Source: Crocodylus rhombifer
Lineage: Eukaryota; Chordata; Crocodylia; Crocodylidae
Reading direction: 5' to 3'
DNA length: 64,000 nucleotides
Assembly (NCBI GenBank): GCA_038503035.1
Contig: JAVSML010024326.1
Location: forward strand, 248,001-312,000
The position numbers and the translations under genes were made by a program. This document shows, one piece after another, positions 10,851 to 20,479 of this stretch; the stretch's first letter is position 1, and each line of letters opens with the position of its first letter. The notes under the pieces are model-generated. The model had not been told where the DNA came from. It searched no databases and was given only the letters and a program-made list of their open reading frames with translations.

Positions 10851-11746
10851 TGCCTGTCTGACTCTATGGACTAGCACTTGCATCCAGTGATTGAGGGTTT
10901 TGGTACTGCCAGTGCACATGCTCCCCTTCACCCTCTGGTCACTCATGCCCACCAGCATGTGGACCATACTGGACTGTAAGGGATCCAGCCATCTCCTGAT
11001 GCCCTCCTTCAGCCACCTCAACAGTGCTGGCATGTCTGGTGACAGTGTCCTGCCCCAGCCAGGAACATTGACCCCTGGAACTTCTCCATTTGTTTCTCCA
11101 GTTCTCTCACTATGGGGATCAGCTGGCTAAGGAGGGCATCAGCAGTGCTGAGGGTCTCAGTGGCCTCAAGGAAGGGCTTGAGGACCACCAAGATCTGGGA
11201 GATGGTACCACACTCAGCTCTGTTCAGGGGGCTGGTGATCCCAATCTCCCTGAGGAAGGCAATCTCATGGATGGCCTTCTGTTGCTGCACCAGCCTTTCG
11301 AGCATCAGGTATGTGGAGCTCCCCTGAGTCTTCACATCCTGCATGATTTTTTTCTGTGGGATGCTCAGCTTTGCCTGCTCCTCCCACAGCATCTTGCTCA
11401 AATTGATGCTGTGGTTAAAGTAGCCTGCCACCGTCCTGCATTTTTTAAATGACCTGGCTCACTGTGGTAGTGGTGGTACCATCACTGGCATCCCTGTCCC
11501 CCTCCAAGGTGTCTCTGACTATGAGACTCAGCTTGTGTCTAAGAGAGTGGATCTCAACCAAGTTGGCATCATAGACAGCCTTGACCATATTGTCCCTGTT
11601 GTCAGTGACCATGAACCCATGGGTGAGCTCAGCATGCCCAATGAGCCACCTCTGTACCATGCAGTTGAAGGCAACCATGAATTCCTTTGCTGTTTGGGAC
11701 TCATTCAGCACCTTGGCTTGGAGGAGAGCCCACCAATGGCCTGACA

Positions 11747-12545
11747 TACCGTGAAGAAGTGAAAGAGTCATAGGGCTCAAAAGTACAAGGGCTAAACAAA
11801 GGGTCAGTAGCCCCAGACCCACAGCTCCAAAGAGCCCAGCAGAAACTCTCCTTACCCAGGTGTTTCTGGAGGGGAGGGGTGGTGAGAGCCATTGTTGGTA
11901 TAAAGAAGAGCCCAGAACAGGCAAAGAGGGGGAGCATAGAACCGAAAGGAGGAGGATCGAGCCAACACACACTGCAGGGAACATTCAGAGCAACGTGGAG
12001 AACCGGTAAGAAACTCCTGCAGAGGGTGAGTTCCCCAGAGGGAATTTAGAGTGAGGATTGCTGACCCGGCAGTGCTTAGAACTGTTTGTTACCACACCGG
12101 GAGCCGGCAGAGCCCAGCAGAGTTTTGTACCATAAAGTCCCTAATACAGGGGCACTATGGAATTGGGGTACCGTAAAGTACCTAAGAGTGGCACAAGCCA
12201 AAATGGTGTCACAGATGGACTTAATGGGATGAAGGGAATCGTGACAACTTCAATAAGAGGCTCAGGAAAAGCCCCAAAGAGTGGGTAGGGGCCAAAAAGA
12301 GGCAAAGACCTAACAAAAGTCAATATTGTTTTTGCTTGGCTACAAGAAGCTGGAACAATACCATGGGCCAAGTGTGCCTGGGGTTTTTTGGGTTTTTGTT
12401 GTTGTTGTTTCTTCTTCTGCTGGGGATGGAAGTCACTCTGAAGGATCAAGTGGCTGATCAGATACCGGTGGAACGGGTGAGGGTGTAGGGGTGGCAGAGC
12501 CCTCAGGAACGTAGGACCTCCACGGGACAACTGTGGGATGACTAA
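11747..12545 (+). mobile_element. Unnamed insertion in hAT copy B, LTR-like
   Basis: Transposase homology stops at about 11747 and resumes at about 12545, so roughly 800 bp was inserted. The insert has a forward TATA-like GGTATAAAGAAGAG (11898-11911) and a 41-bp-spaced duplicated block TACC(A/G)TAAAGT (about 12128 and 12169). I infer an LTR with some internal sequence in forward orientation, but terminal TG...CA and a target duplication could not be fixed. Confidence 0.4.
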
Positions 12546-13427
12546 TGGGACTACACATCCAGGTACTGAACCAACTCCTTTAACACCAAGTCATGGCAGG
12601 TGAATAGCGTGGGTGTGTAGATCTTCAAATTAGAAACCGTCTCACTTGAGTCAGCTAGCAGGTGGTGTCCTACAGGTCTGCAAGTGACTGAGCTACTTGA
12701 CACATACCACCAGTGTCCTGTGAAGAAGAGGTAGGCGTGATCACTACCCCAGCTGCTCCAGATATTGGAGGTGAAGTGCAAAGTTATCTGTGGTCCTGCC
12801 TTGTACAGCTCCTCCCTCAAGTACTCCCTGCATTCCTCATACAGGGAGAGAAGGTGGTACATGCAGGCACTTGGTAAGATGGGGCCATGAGTGCCACTTG
12901 AATCCTGGCTCCTGAACTAAGGAGATGGGCTGGCTATCCAGAGCAACCATCTCCCCAGTGGTTTGGGTGATCTCTCTCACCTTGGGAATGTGCCCCCCCC
13001 CCCGTCTGAAGCTTTCCCCCACTGCTCCAGGGCGGCCTGCCTCTGTGTTGTGAGGACTGGGGCTTTGGAGTGAGCAGGGGACTTTTCTTTGGGCATGCTC
13101 ACACTGGTGCCAGGTTAGCAGGAAGAAGGTAAGGGGGTGCTGCCTTCTGAGATGCAGCAGCATCGTCATGGTGGTAAAATGTTTCACCTTCTTGCCCCAG
13201 CTAATCTGCCTTCAGCTGTGCTGGCAGATAGCATACTTGGGATCATCTCCCACCTCAAAATTATCCCTCACTACACTACTTCCCCACTTCTGGGTTGAGG
13301 GTGACGATCCTGCCTTATCCCCCTCCTCAGAAGGCTGAGGCACAAAAGCAGGAGGAGCTGACTCAGTAGAGCCACTTGCCTGAGCCTCCACCACCTCCTC
13401 AACCTCCTCCAAGGTGTTTTCCAGAGA

Positions 13428-13437
13428 NNNNNNNNNN
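13428..13437. other. Assembly gap (10 N) inside hAT copy B
   Basis: Ten N characters fall between the leader and the BED-finger part of the transposase. Confidence 0.99.
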
Positions 13438-13984
13438 GAGACATCCAGCATACCCACTTCCTTTCTTCCACTGGCAGCAGAAGCCTCATGGCTGCTCGGA
13501 AAGAGAATGCAGCTATGTTTTGGTGGGGTGTGGGGACTTGCAGGTCTAGTTGTCCTCCTACCCTATCTAGCCCCCCTCCCTCCCCTGCCAGAAGATCTGG
13601 CATCTGCCTTTCCAACATGCTTCATATTACTCTTTCCCGTGCTGCAAAAGGTGTGCATGTGTCTGACTTCTTCTGTTTTGTGGGTTCTTTACTCTGTGTT
13701 GCGTGTTGACTCTGCTCTGATGATGATGATGATTGATTATAATAACTAATATGCTGTCTTCTTCTGTGATATATGGATTGGGAATGTAAATGTATGACTT
13801 TTTCCTTCTTCTGTGTTGTATGTTTATTCCCTCTGTGTTCTGTGTTGACTGCTCTGATGAAGATTTATTATTAATAACTAAATGACATAGGCTGTCTTCT
13901 TCTGTGATCTGCTATTAATGTGAATGTGTGACTACTACTGGACTTCTTGTTCTTTTGCTACGTTGTGTACCTAAAATAATATAT

Positions 13985-14014
13985 CTCCTTCTTCTTCTTC
14001 TTCTTCTTCTTCTA
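13985..14014. repeat. (CTT)n microsatellite
   Basis: An uninterrupted run of about nine CTT units in the leader region of hAT copy B. Confidence 0.9.
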
Positions 14015-14494
14015 GGTCTCTGAGTTCTGGGTTGTGTGTGTTAATCTCAATCCAAATCTCTATCTGACTTCTTCTGTGTTGTCTTTAGTCTGTATGTAAA
14101 CTACTAAAAGTAACCATAACTAATACTATTAATAACTAATAACTATATACAATCTCTTCTTCTTCTATGAATATCTGACTTCTTCTATGATGTGTGTGAG
14201 TGTGTGTAATGTGTGCTTCTCTGCACAGTGATGGACACTGCCAGGGAAAACATTGAGCTTTCTTTTTTAAAAGTTTGCAAAAAAAGGAGAACAAACATAA
14301 ATTGAAAGAAATTAATTGGATAAGTAAAGTTGAGAGATTCTAAGCTAAGTTAAGCTAAGCTATGTCCTATCCAATCCTTTCTAAGGACAAAAAGAAGCAG
14401 GTGAATGCCCAGGAAGCAAGCCAGTTCATCATGTTTCTGATGCTGTTGCTCAGAACCAGCTCACAAAAGGCACAGAATGCCTGCAGACAGAAGC

Positions 14495-14501
14495 TTTTAT
14501 A
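14495..14501 (-). promoter_or_regulatory. Probable TATA box of hAT copy B
   Basis: Minus strand TATAAAA, in the same position and flanks as the CATAAAAGG of copy A (4246-4254). Confidence 0.55.
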
Positions 14502-14885
14502 CTTTTTCTATGTCCCTCCCCCAGACACTGTGATTGGAAGGGGACTCAGGGAGAGATGACACTTACTGGCCAGCTAGAGATGTCAGTCCTTACTTCAATA
14601 GTTCCCCTCCCCCCTCTGCTTCCTCTCCCTCTTCTAAGTGTCTGTTTCCCCTCAAAGACTGCCTTCCAAATCTCTGAATCACTGAATCTCTTCTGTATAT
14701 GTTATGAAATGATTCGGAGGCTCTAAATTGATTCAGAAATATTAAAGCTTCAAGCAATTTGATTCAGATTCAAAGATTTGGCCTCTGAATCAGGCTGAAT
14801 CTTCTCCAAATTGAATTGCAAACCAAAGCTTTGAACAGCCCTAATGCACAGCACTTATCTTGCAGTAAATTAGTCTACTGTTTGG

Positions 14886-15270
14886 CTGGCTACTACCTGT
14901 ACATACAAGTAGTAGATTAACTGAACAGTGGCAGCAACACACATAGTTTTGATGCAGATCTCAGAAAAGGCCTTAGAAATGATGTTTGTGCAAAGTTCTG
15001 TTACAATGTGGATATTGTTGGTTTTTTTACAGGGGAACATTTCCTTGACCAGAAAATCAGTCTTCCACTGCAGGAATTAATATTGAGAGGAATTACAGCA
15101 GTCTGTGTGTTTCCAACATTAAAATATATTGGCTGATGGGTTTTTTTCTTTAAACATGCTTTTCTGGTGTTTTTCTTAAGAATGTTTTTCTTTAAACAAA
15201 GCATTATTTTTCTGGAAAATGAAATATAATTGCACATTCATAGAATATAATGTGCCTTCATTCTATATTT
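14886..15270. other. No gene seen
   Basis: AT-rich sequence between the hAT cluster and the first segment of the unnamed gene fossil. No repeat end, coding frame or RNA gene recognised. Confidence 0.5.
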
Positions 15271-15286
15271 GCAGGTTGAACACTGA

Positions 15287-15380
15287 AGATGGAGCCAGTG
15301 GCTGTCTTATATAGACAAAGGGGAAGAGAAGTAGAAACTGATTGGCACAAATGTTTTATATGCCAAGACATACAAAAAAC
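15287..15380 (+). pseudogene. Unnamed multicopy gene fossil, segment 1 (first exon-like)
   Basis: After a possible splice acceptor (TATTTGCAG, about 15265-15273), the frame opens MEPVAVLYRQRGREVETDWH and KCFICQDIQK. A Cys-x2-Cys opening (CFIC) followed by later segments in the right order (16216-16865, 20480-22420) suggests a multi-exon protein of a multicopy family I recognise only as uncharacterised metazoan proteins. Homology is lost at about 15380, where a dispersed repeat begins. The link between segments is inference. Confidence 0.5.
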
Positions 15381-15384
15381 TAGA

Positions 15385-16045
15385 GTGCTTGGTTCCAAAA
15401 TGATACCTATTATTAGACCAACTGGAAAATGGCAAGAAAATTGTCCTTTTCTGCAAACTTTTGGGATCAAAATCCCTTTATCAGGGTCTGGGAAAAGTGT
15501 AAATGGTACAAAATGATAAAAAGTCCCCATAGGTAGGAAATAAGCTTCCCTTTTTTCACAGAGGGAGCTGAAGATGGAAGGCTGTCCCCCTGGGTCCTTG
15601 AGAGTGTGTGAAATGTGTTGAGTATCTCTTTGATGTGTTGATCAGGTAGAATTCCTTTCCTGGACGTGTCAGATGGCAGGCAGGGAGATAAAAAAAATCC
15701 TTGTTGTTCTGCGATGATGTTTAAAATCCAAAATCGGCTAAAATTCAGCATCTTCCATGCTTCTGGGGTGTAACTGGTAGCCATGTTAGTCTGAGACAAA
15801 AACATGTACAAAAAAATTGAACTCTTGGTTCCACAATTATAACTTTTATTAGATCAACTGGAAATGGTAAGAAAATTGTCCTTTTCTGCAAGCTTTCAGG
15901 ATCAAAGTCCCATTCAGCAGGCTCTGGGAAAAGTGTAGGTGGTACAAGATGGTAAAAAGTCTCTGTAGGTAGGAAATATACTTCATTTTTGCACAGAGGG
16001 AGCTAAAGATGGAAGGCTGCCCCTCTGGGTCCATGAGAGACATTA
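15385..16045. repeat. Dispersed repeat present twice in direct orientation
   Basis: About 210 bp at 15385-15600 (ATTAGACCAACTGGAAAATGG, TTCTGCAAACTTTTGGGATC, GGAAGGCTGTCCCCCTGGG) recurs at about 15825-16035 with moderate divergence, offset about 440 bp. The second copy has extra 5' sequence with GTAGCCATGTTAGTCTGAGA, a motif I associate with common reptile interspersed repeats. It interrupts the gene fossil. Confidence 0.75.
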
Positions 16046-16215
16046 TATGCCAAGAGCAGTATGATAAAGTAGGAGGAAAAAAGGAGAAATCACATCAGGC
16101 AACAGAACAAGGTCTGCATCACCTCCTGGAATCTGCATCAGAACAGAAGAGATATAATGATCATTGACACACTGAACCAGATACAGTATGTGAACATGGA
16201 GGCAAATATACATCA

Positions 16216-16865
16216 TATTCTTTATCATGGAACATGTTATGGCCATATCACAAATTCAGGCCACACTAAGAGACTGGAAAAGAAGCACGAGAAAGATACC
16301 AGTATTGCAACTGCAGGGCCATCCACCACATAGGCATATTCTGTATCAAGTTCCCAGGAGCCACAAATCAGTTACGCTATCACTGTGATCTCTTGGGAAC
16401 ATTATATCTTTTGACAAGAAGACAAGACTTATAAAAAATTTAGGCAAGTTCATACATTCAATACTTCAAATATAAGTACGGACCTTGCAAAGTGCTACTC
16501 TCTGATGCTGTTTACCTGATGCAGGTGATCTCATTGCTTTGGAAGGGAAATATCTGCAATGCTACTCAGAATTTTTGAGAAAGTATCAGAAAATTGTTGA
16601 TATTAGTGAGGCTGAGACTGAAGCATTTGATATTTTCTGCCACAATGTTTTGGAGAAGGCTCAAAGAGGGCTGGCAAAAAGTGAAATGTATACAATGTCA
16701 TCATTATTTGAGAGGTAAACCCTTCTGTTCCATAGTGAATTCAATATCTTCAAAGAAATATGGGACCGTGATGAAAAGCAAAAGTTCACAATAAAATGAG
16801 GAACTGCCTAGGTGATAACACTGACTTTTTCCAGTCACTCAATCCATGGGAATCACTTCTAGTAT
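16216..16865 (+). pseudogene. Unnamed multicopy gene fossil, segment 2
   Basis: The decayed plus-strand frame includes HTKRLEKKHEKDTS (near 16260-16305) and, from about 16525, DLIALEGKYLQCYSEFLRKY, then DISEAETEAFDIFCHNVLEK and SEFNIFKEIWDRDEKQKF. The 'ALExKYxxxC' pattern followed by an acidic helix fits the middle part of the same uncharacterised family as the segments at 15287 and 20480. Several stops are present. It is cut at about 16865 by the 3' end of a CR1. Confidence 0.55.
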
Positions 16866-17308
16866 TCATAGATTTCATAGATTTCATAGACATTAGGGCT
16901 GGAAGGGACCTCAGAAGATCATTGAGTCCAGCCCCCACGTCTGAAGGCCAGGAAGTCAGCTGGGTTCATAGGATCCCAGCAAGACAAGCATCCAATTTAC
17001 TCTTGAAGGTGTTCAATGTAGGTGCTTGAACCACCTCCAATGGTAGGCTGTTCCAGACCTTGGGGGCTCGGACAGTAAAGAAATTCTTCCTTATGTCCAG
17101 CCTGAAATGGTCTCGCAGTAGTTTATAACTGTTTGACCTCATGATCCCTTGGGGCACTCTGGTGAACAAACGTTCCCCCAGATCCTGGTGGTCACCCCGA
17201 TAAACTTATAGGTGGCCATCAGATCACCCCTGAGCCTGCGCTTTTCCAGGCTAAAGAGTCCCATGGCTCTCAGCCTGTCATTGTAAGATCTGTTTTCCTG
17301 ACCTCTGA

Positions 17309-18767
17309 TCATGCGCATGGCTCTACATCAGAGCTCCAGGAGTTTTCAAAGATCCATGCCAGAGGCTGGGCTATGATGCTCGACAGCTCCTTGTGTACCC
17401 TGGGGTGCAGATTGTCAGGGCCAGCTGACTTGAAGGTATCCAGCTTCTCAAGGTGTTCCTTCACAAGGTCAGCATTAATGGAGGTCAGGGGATCTCCCTC
17501 ACCTGGACCGCCTTGTCCCATGGTGCGCATGGGCGTCCTATCAGACTGATGAAAAATGGACACAAAATACCCATTTAATAGGTTGGCTTTTTCCTGGGCG
17601 TCAGTTGTCAGTTGCCCCATCTGGTTCAGCAGGGGTCCAATGTTGCCCTTACTTTTCCTCCAGCTCCCCACATATCTGAAAAAGGACATTTTATTGCCCT
17701 TGATGCTTGAAGCTAGTTGGAGTTCAGTTGCAACCTTGGCTTTCCTGGTTTGCTCCCTGCTGTGCCCTCTTTCTGCCTTTCCTCCAAGATGGAATAGAAT
17801 TAGCTTGTACGTTGAGGATCGCTCCCTTGAGGAGCAACCACTCTTCTTGAACTCCCCTCTCCCTGGGGTCATGGTCCCTTAGGGCCTCACTGACAGGCCT
17901 CCTTAGCTTGTCAAAGCTGGCTTTTCTGAAGTCAAGGACCTCCGTGTTGCTGCCTGACTTGCCAGCTTTACGGCAGATGGTGAAGGTGATCAGCTCATAG
18001 TCACTGTCACCCAGCTTCCCATCAATCACTAGGTCACCAATTAGGTCATCCCCAGTAGCCAGTACCAGGTTGAGCAGCACTTTGCCTCTCATTGGCCCAT
18101 AGAATTCTTGAGTCAGGTAGACGTCATCCACATATGAGAGGAAGATTCGTGACCACTCAGATTTTGCTGAGTGATCCTCCCATGAGATGTCTGGGTAATT
18201 GAAGTCACCCATAACAACCGTGGTCCTGGATCATGCAGCCTCAGCCAGTTCCCGGACGAACTCCTGGTCAAGCTCTTGACTTTGGGTGGGAAGTCTGTAG
18301 TAGACTCTCACCGTTGTGCCCCTTGTGCCATTTTCCTCATGGATTTTTACCCAGAGGGTCTCCAATCATCCACCCTGGTCACCAACATCAGCTTGCAGGG
18401 ACATGTAGCTTTCCTTAACATAGAGAGCTACACCCCCGCCCCTTTTATCTACACGATCCCTCCTGTACAGGGTATAGCCATCTATACCTGTGGTTGAGTC
18501 ATGGGTGGAGTCCCACCAGGTCTCTGTTATCCCTATGATGTCAAAATTATTTGCATTAAGCAAGAGGATGAGCTGCTCCTGCTCATTCCCCAAGCTCCTG
18601 GCCTTTGTGTACAGGCAGGCAAGTGTCCCCTTGGAGGCTCTTGCTTTGCCCACAGATTGTACCAGGGCTGGGGCAGGGATCGGCTCCCTTAAGTGCCTTG
18701 GCCTGCTGGCTTTGCAAGGGTTGCTCAGTGGGCCAGCAGTGGCAGTAGTCCCCCCATTCCTGGTCAT
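17309..18767 (-). pseudogene. CR1 ORF2 (endonuclease and start of RT), frameshifted
   Basis: The start codon is at 18767. The first frame (18767-18366) has LACLYTKARSLGNEQEQL, IIGITETWWDSTHD and GGGVALYVKE of the APE-type endonuclease. After a frame change, 18212-17724 has MGDFNYPDISWEDH, LDLVLATGDDL-like NLVLATGDDLIGD and KLGDSDYELITFTI. Then 17872-17309 has SFFRYVGSWRKSKGNIGP, FKSAGPDNLHPRVHKELS and FENSWSSD, where the deletion junction falls. Endonuclease GDFN and GDSD motifs are present, but the frame changes and deletion inactivate the protein. Confidence 0.9.
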
Positions 18768-18771
18768 GCTC

Positions 18772-19875
18772 TTAGTTTAAAGCCTGGTGGCACAGATCAG
18801 CCAGTGTGGCTGAGAAGAGCCTCCTCCCCAGGGAAGAGAGCTGGAGGACATCTCTTCCCAGCAGCTCACTGCCTCTCTTGACAAAGAGCGGGTTGTGGTC
18901 ATGGAAGCCAAAGCCTTCCCTATGACACCAACACCACAGTCTTTGGTTAATTACGTAAATCCTCCTCTCCCTCCTCAGCCCATACCCCAAGACTGGGAAT
19001 ATCGAAGAGAACACCACCTGTGCCCCGAGACCCTTTAGCTCCGCTCCCAAATCCCTGTAGTGCCTCATGACCTGGCTGGGAGCGCTCCGAGATGTGTCAT
19101 TGGTGCCCACATGAATAAGGAGCATGGGATAGTGGTCTGCGGGGTGGAGGAGCTTAGGAATCCTCTCTGCAATGTCCTGGATGAGGGCCTCCTGGAAGCA
19201 GGAGACTTCCCGGCCTAAGGGGTCGGGGCGACAGATTACCCCCACAGTTCCCCTCAGGATGGAGTCTCCCACAACAAACAACTTACGTTTTGTCTTTGGG
19301 AGGGTGGGGGTGGTAGCTGCAGTTGAGCCTGTGTTGTCTGCAGAAGCTGGCAACTCAGCAGGCTCTGCTGGAGCAGCAAGAGGTGCGTACCTGTTGCTAA
19401 GCTCCGGCAGGGCAGGGACCTTGGTGCGGCCGGCCTTAGTGCCCTTGACCACCGTGGTCCATGCCCCTGACTGGACAGAGTGAGAGGCCCTGGAGTCCTC
19501 CTTTGTCCTGGAGGGAGACTGTGGTTTACCCTTCGGCTCCTGGGGGAGAAGGGCCTGGCAGTAGGAGTCTATCTCCTGCTCATAGTCCCTGATGGCACCT
19601 AGTCTCTGGACTGTGGCCTGGAGCTCCTCCAGCTGGCATGCCAGAGACCCCAAAAGGGAGCAGACCCCACAAGGGGAGGTAGCCATGCTCCCATGCCCCA
19701 GAGCCTGAAAAAGGGACAGGCAGCCCCCAGAGCTGAGAGCCAGAGGCTTCATCTGCGTGGAGCCTGGAACCATGGGCTCCATCTGGGTGGCCATCTCTGA
19801 GGTGCCAGAGGGGGTGGGCCGCAAAGCCCGAGGGGACCCTTGGGGTGTGGTGCCTGCCCATCTGTGGCATGCCAC
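18772..19875 (-). CDS. CR1 ORF1 protein, esterase-type, intact 367-codon frame
   Basis: An uninterrupted frame of 367 codons, a complete length for CR1 ORF1. Residues 68-105 hold a Cys-x2-Cys (CGVC) and a leucine-rich, probably coiled-coil stretch (CQLEELQATVQRL). Residues 200-355 form an SGNH-hydrolase domain: block I VVGDSILRG (Ser about 205), block III IHVGTND (about 254-260), a block V region GFHDHNPLF, and GRDVLQLSSLGRRLF near 340-354. Family members normally have Asp-x2-His in that last block; here the His position is Gln. CR1 ORF1 is thought to be an RNA-binding esterase aiding retrotransposition. Function of this copy is doubtful because ORF2 is broken. Confidence 0.88.
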   Translation of the reverse strand: MACHRWAGTTPQGSPRALRPTPSGTSEMATQMEPMVPGSTQMKPLALSSGGCLSLFQALGHGSMATSPCGVCSLLGSLACQLEELQATVQRLGAIRDYEQEIDSYCQALLPQEPKGKPQSPSRTKEDSRASHSVQSGAWTTVVKGTKAGRTKVPALPELSNRYAPLAAPAEPAELPASADNTGSTAATTPTLPKTKRKLFVVGDSILRGTVGVICRPDPLGREVSCFQEALIQDIAERIPKLLHPADHYPMLLIHVGTNDTSRSAPSQVMRHYRDLGAELKGLGAQVVFSSIFPVLGYGLRRERRIYVINQRLWCWCHREGFGFHDHNPLFVKRGSELLGRDVLQLSSLGRRLFSATLADLCHQALN

Positions 19876-20478
19876 TGGTAGGCGGGCTGGGCCTGAGTCT
19901 GTCTACCCTAGGGGGCTTGCAGGCAGGGCCTCAGCCCTCCCTTGCAAGTTCTGCCTAACTCACATGCTGGCAGACAAGCTCACCTGTTTGCGCAGCCTGT
20001 TCACGTCACTCCGGTGACGTGACTCCCTGGGGGACTGGGCAAAGTAGGGGCCTGGGTGGGGCGGGACCCGGCCCGGCTCCACTCAGCCACCTCCTCCCAC
20101 TCACTAAGGGGTTAATCCCCTCCCACCATGGGTCCCACTTACCTCCGGCTGTGCTGGGAGTTGGCGGGGGGCTCCGTGGCTGCTGGGGGTCTCTGGGGGG
20201 CTTCAGGGGAGCGGGGGTGCATCAGGCTTTCACCTATGCATCTCTTGCTGCTTCAGAGCCTAACTGGGGCTTTTTTGCTATTGGCGGGCCCTTTTAAACT
20301 ATGCACATGTGCAATGGGCCCACCATCAGGGAAGCTGCTCTCGGGCAAGGGGGGGCCCTGCCTGGGATTTGGAGGGCCCTGCTCTACTGGAGGGGGACTG
20401 GTGAGTACCCCCCCCACCTCTCTTTCTCCCTGGGGGGCTGTGCCAAGTAGGGGCCTGGGCGGGGTGAGACCCTGCAGA
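19876..20478 (-). promoter_or_regulatory. CR1 5' UTR with internal promoter region
   Basis: GC- and CpG-rich sequence upstream of ORF1, as expected for the LINE 5' UTR that carries an internal promoter. A block of about 47 bp beginning CTCCCTGGGGG and containing AAGTAGGGGCCTGGG is present at 20023-20069 and again at 20426-20472 (period 403), suggesting duplicated promoter units. Beyond 20478 the CpG richness ends and the gene fossil resumes. Confidence 0.65.
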
Positions 20479-20479
20479 A

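Larger units (their letters stand above)
10850..13457 (-). pseudogene. BED-finger hAT transposase, broken into several frames
   Basis: N- to C-terminal on the minus strand: BED start VVRDNFEVGDDPKYAICQHS (13270-13212) and BED second half HFTTMTMLLHLRRQHP (from 13187); ITQTTGEMVALDSQPISL (about 13000); catalytic-region segment ITLHFTSNIWSSWGSDHAYL...GHWW (12862-12545); after an insertion, HWWALLQAKVLNESQTAKEF and FMVTDNRDNMVKAVYDA (11744-11445); IPQKKIMQDVKTQGSSTYLM and LERLVQQQKAIHEI (11431-11018); RRWLDPLQSSMVHM (11033-10850). The order fits ZBED/hAT transposases. The BED C-x2-C pair reads C-x2-S. Multiple stops and frame changes make it non-functional. Confidence 0.88.
10850..14843 (-). mobile_element. 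hAT transposon copy B, near-complete but decayed, reverse
   Basis: The 5' terminal repeat lies at the right end: minus strand TAGGGCTGTTCAAAGCTTTGG from 14843. Then follow an AT-rich subterminal zone with many GATTC repeats, a TATA box (14495-14501), a leader, a BED zinc finger (about 13270-13125), a middle segment, the catalytic region and an intermediate C-terminal segment that stops at the CR1 junction (10850). The hATC domain is missing here. A separate insertion occupies about 11747-12545, and a 10-base N gap lies at 13428-13437. Confidence 0.85.
16865..20478 (-). mobile_element. CR1 LINE with 5' UTR and intact ORF1; RT core deleted
   Basis: On the minus strand it runs from a GC-rich 5' UTR (20478-19876), through ORF1 (19875-18772), ORF2 endonuclease and start of RT (18767-17326), to the ORF2 C-terminus and 3' tail (17320-16865). 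Compared with the CR1 at 38.7-40.5 kb, about 1 kb of ORF2 is missing at about 17320-17326: GAGCTCTG jumps to GAGCCATGCGC, removing the RT palm with its catalytic aspartates. It is inserted in the unnamed gene fossil. Full-length 5' ends are uncommon among CR1 copies. It cannot be autonomous. Confidence 0.93.

Noticed and set aside
11747..12545. Transposase coding continuing through this interval
   Set aside because: Transposase homology stops and resumes at the edges, and the interior has promoter-like and repeated blocks typical of an insertion, with no transposase motif.
3943..14843. A single simple hAT element ending exactly at both TAGGGCTGT ends
   Set aside because: Flanks directly at the ends (CTGTTTGG and ATGCACAG) do not match, and both ends are 5' ends of inverted copies. 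Only the offset match at 14878 remains, which is reported as a composite hypothesis.
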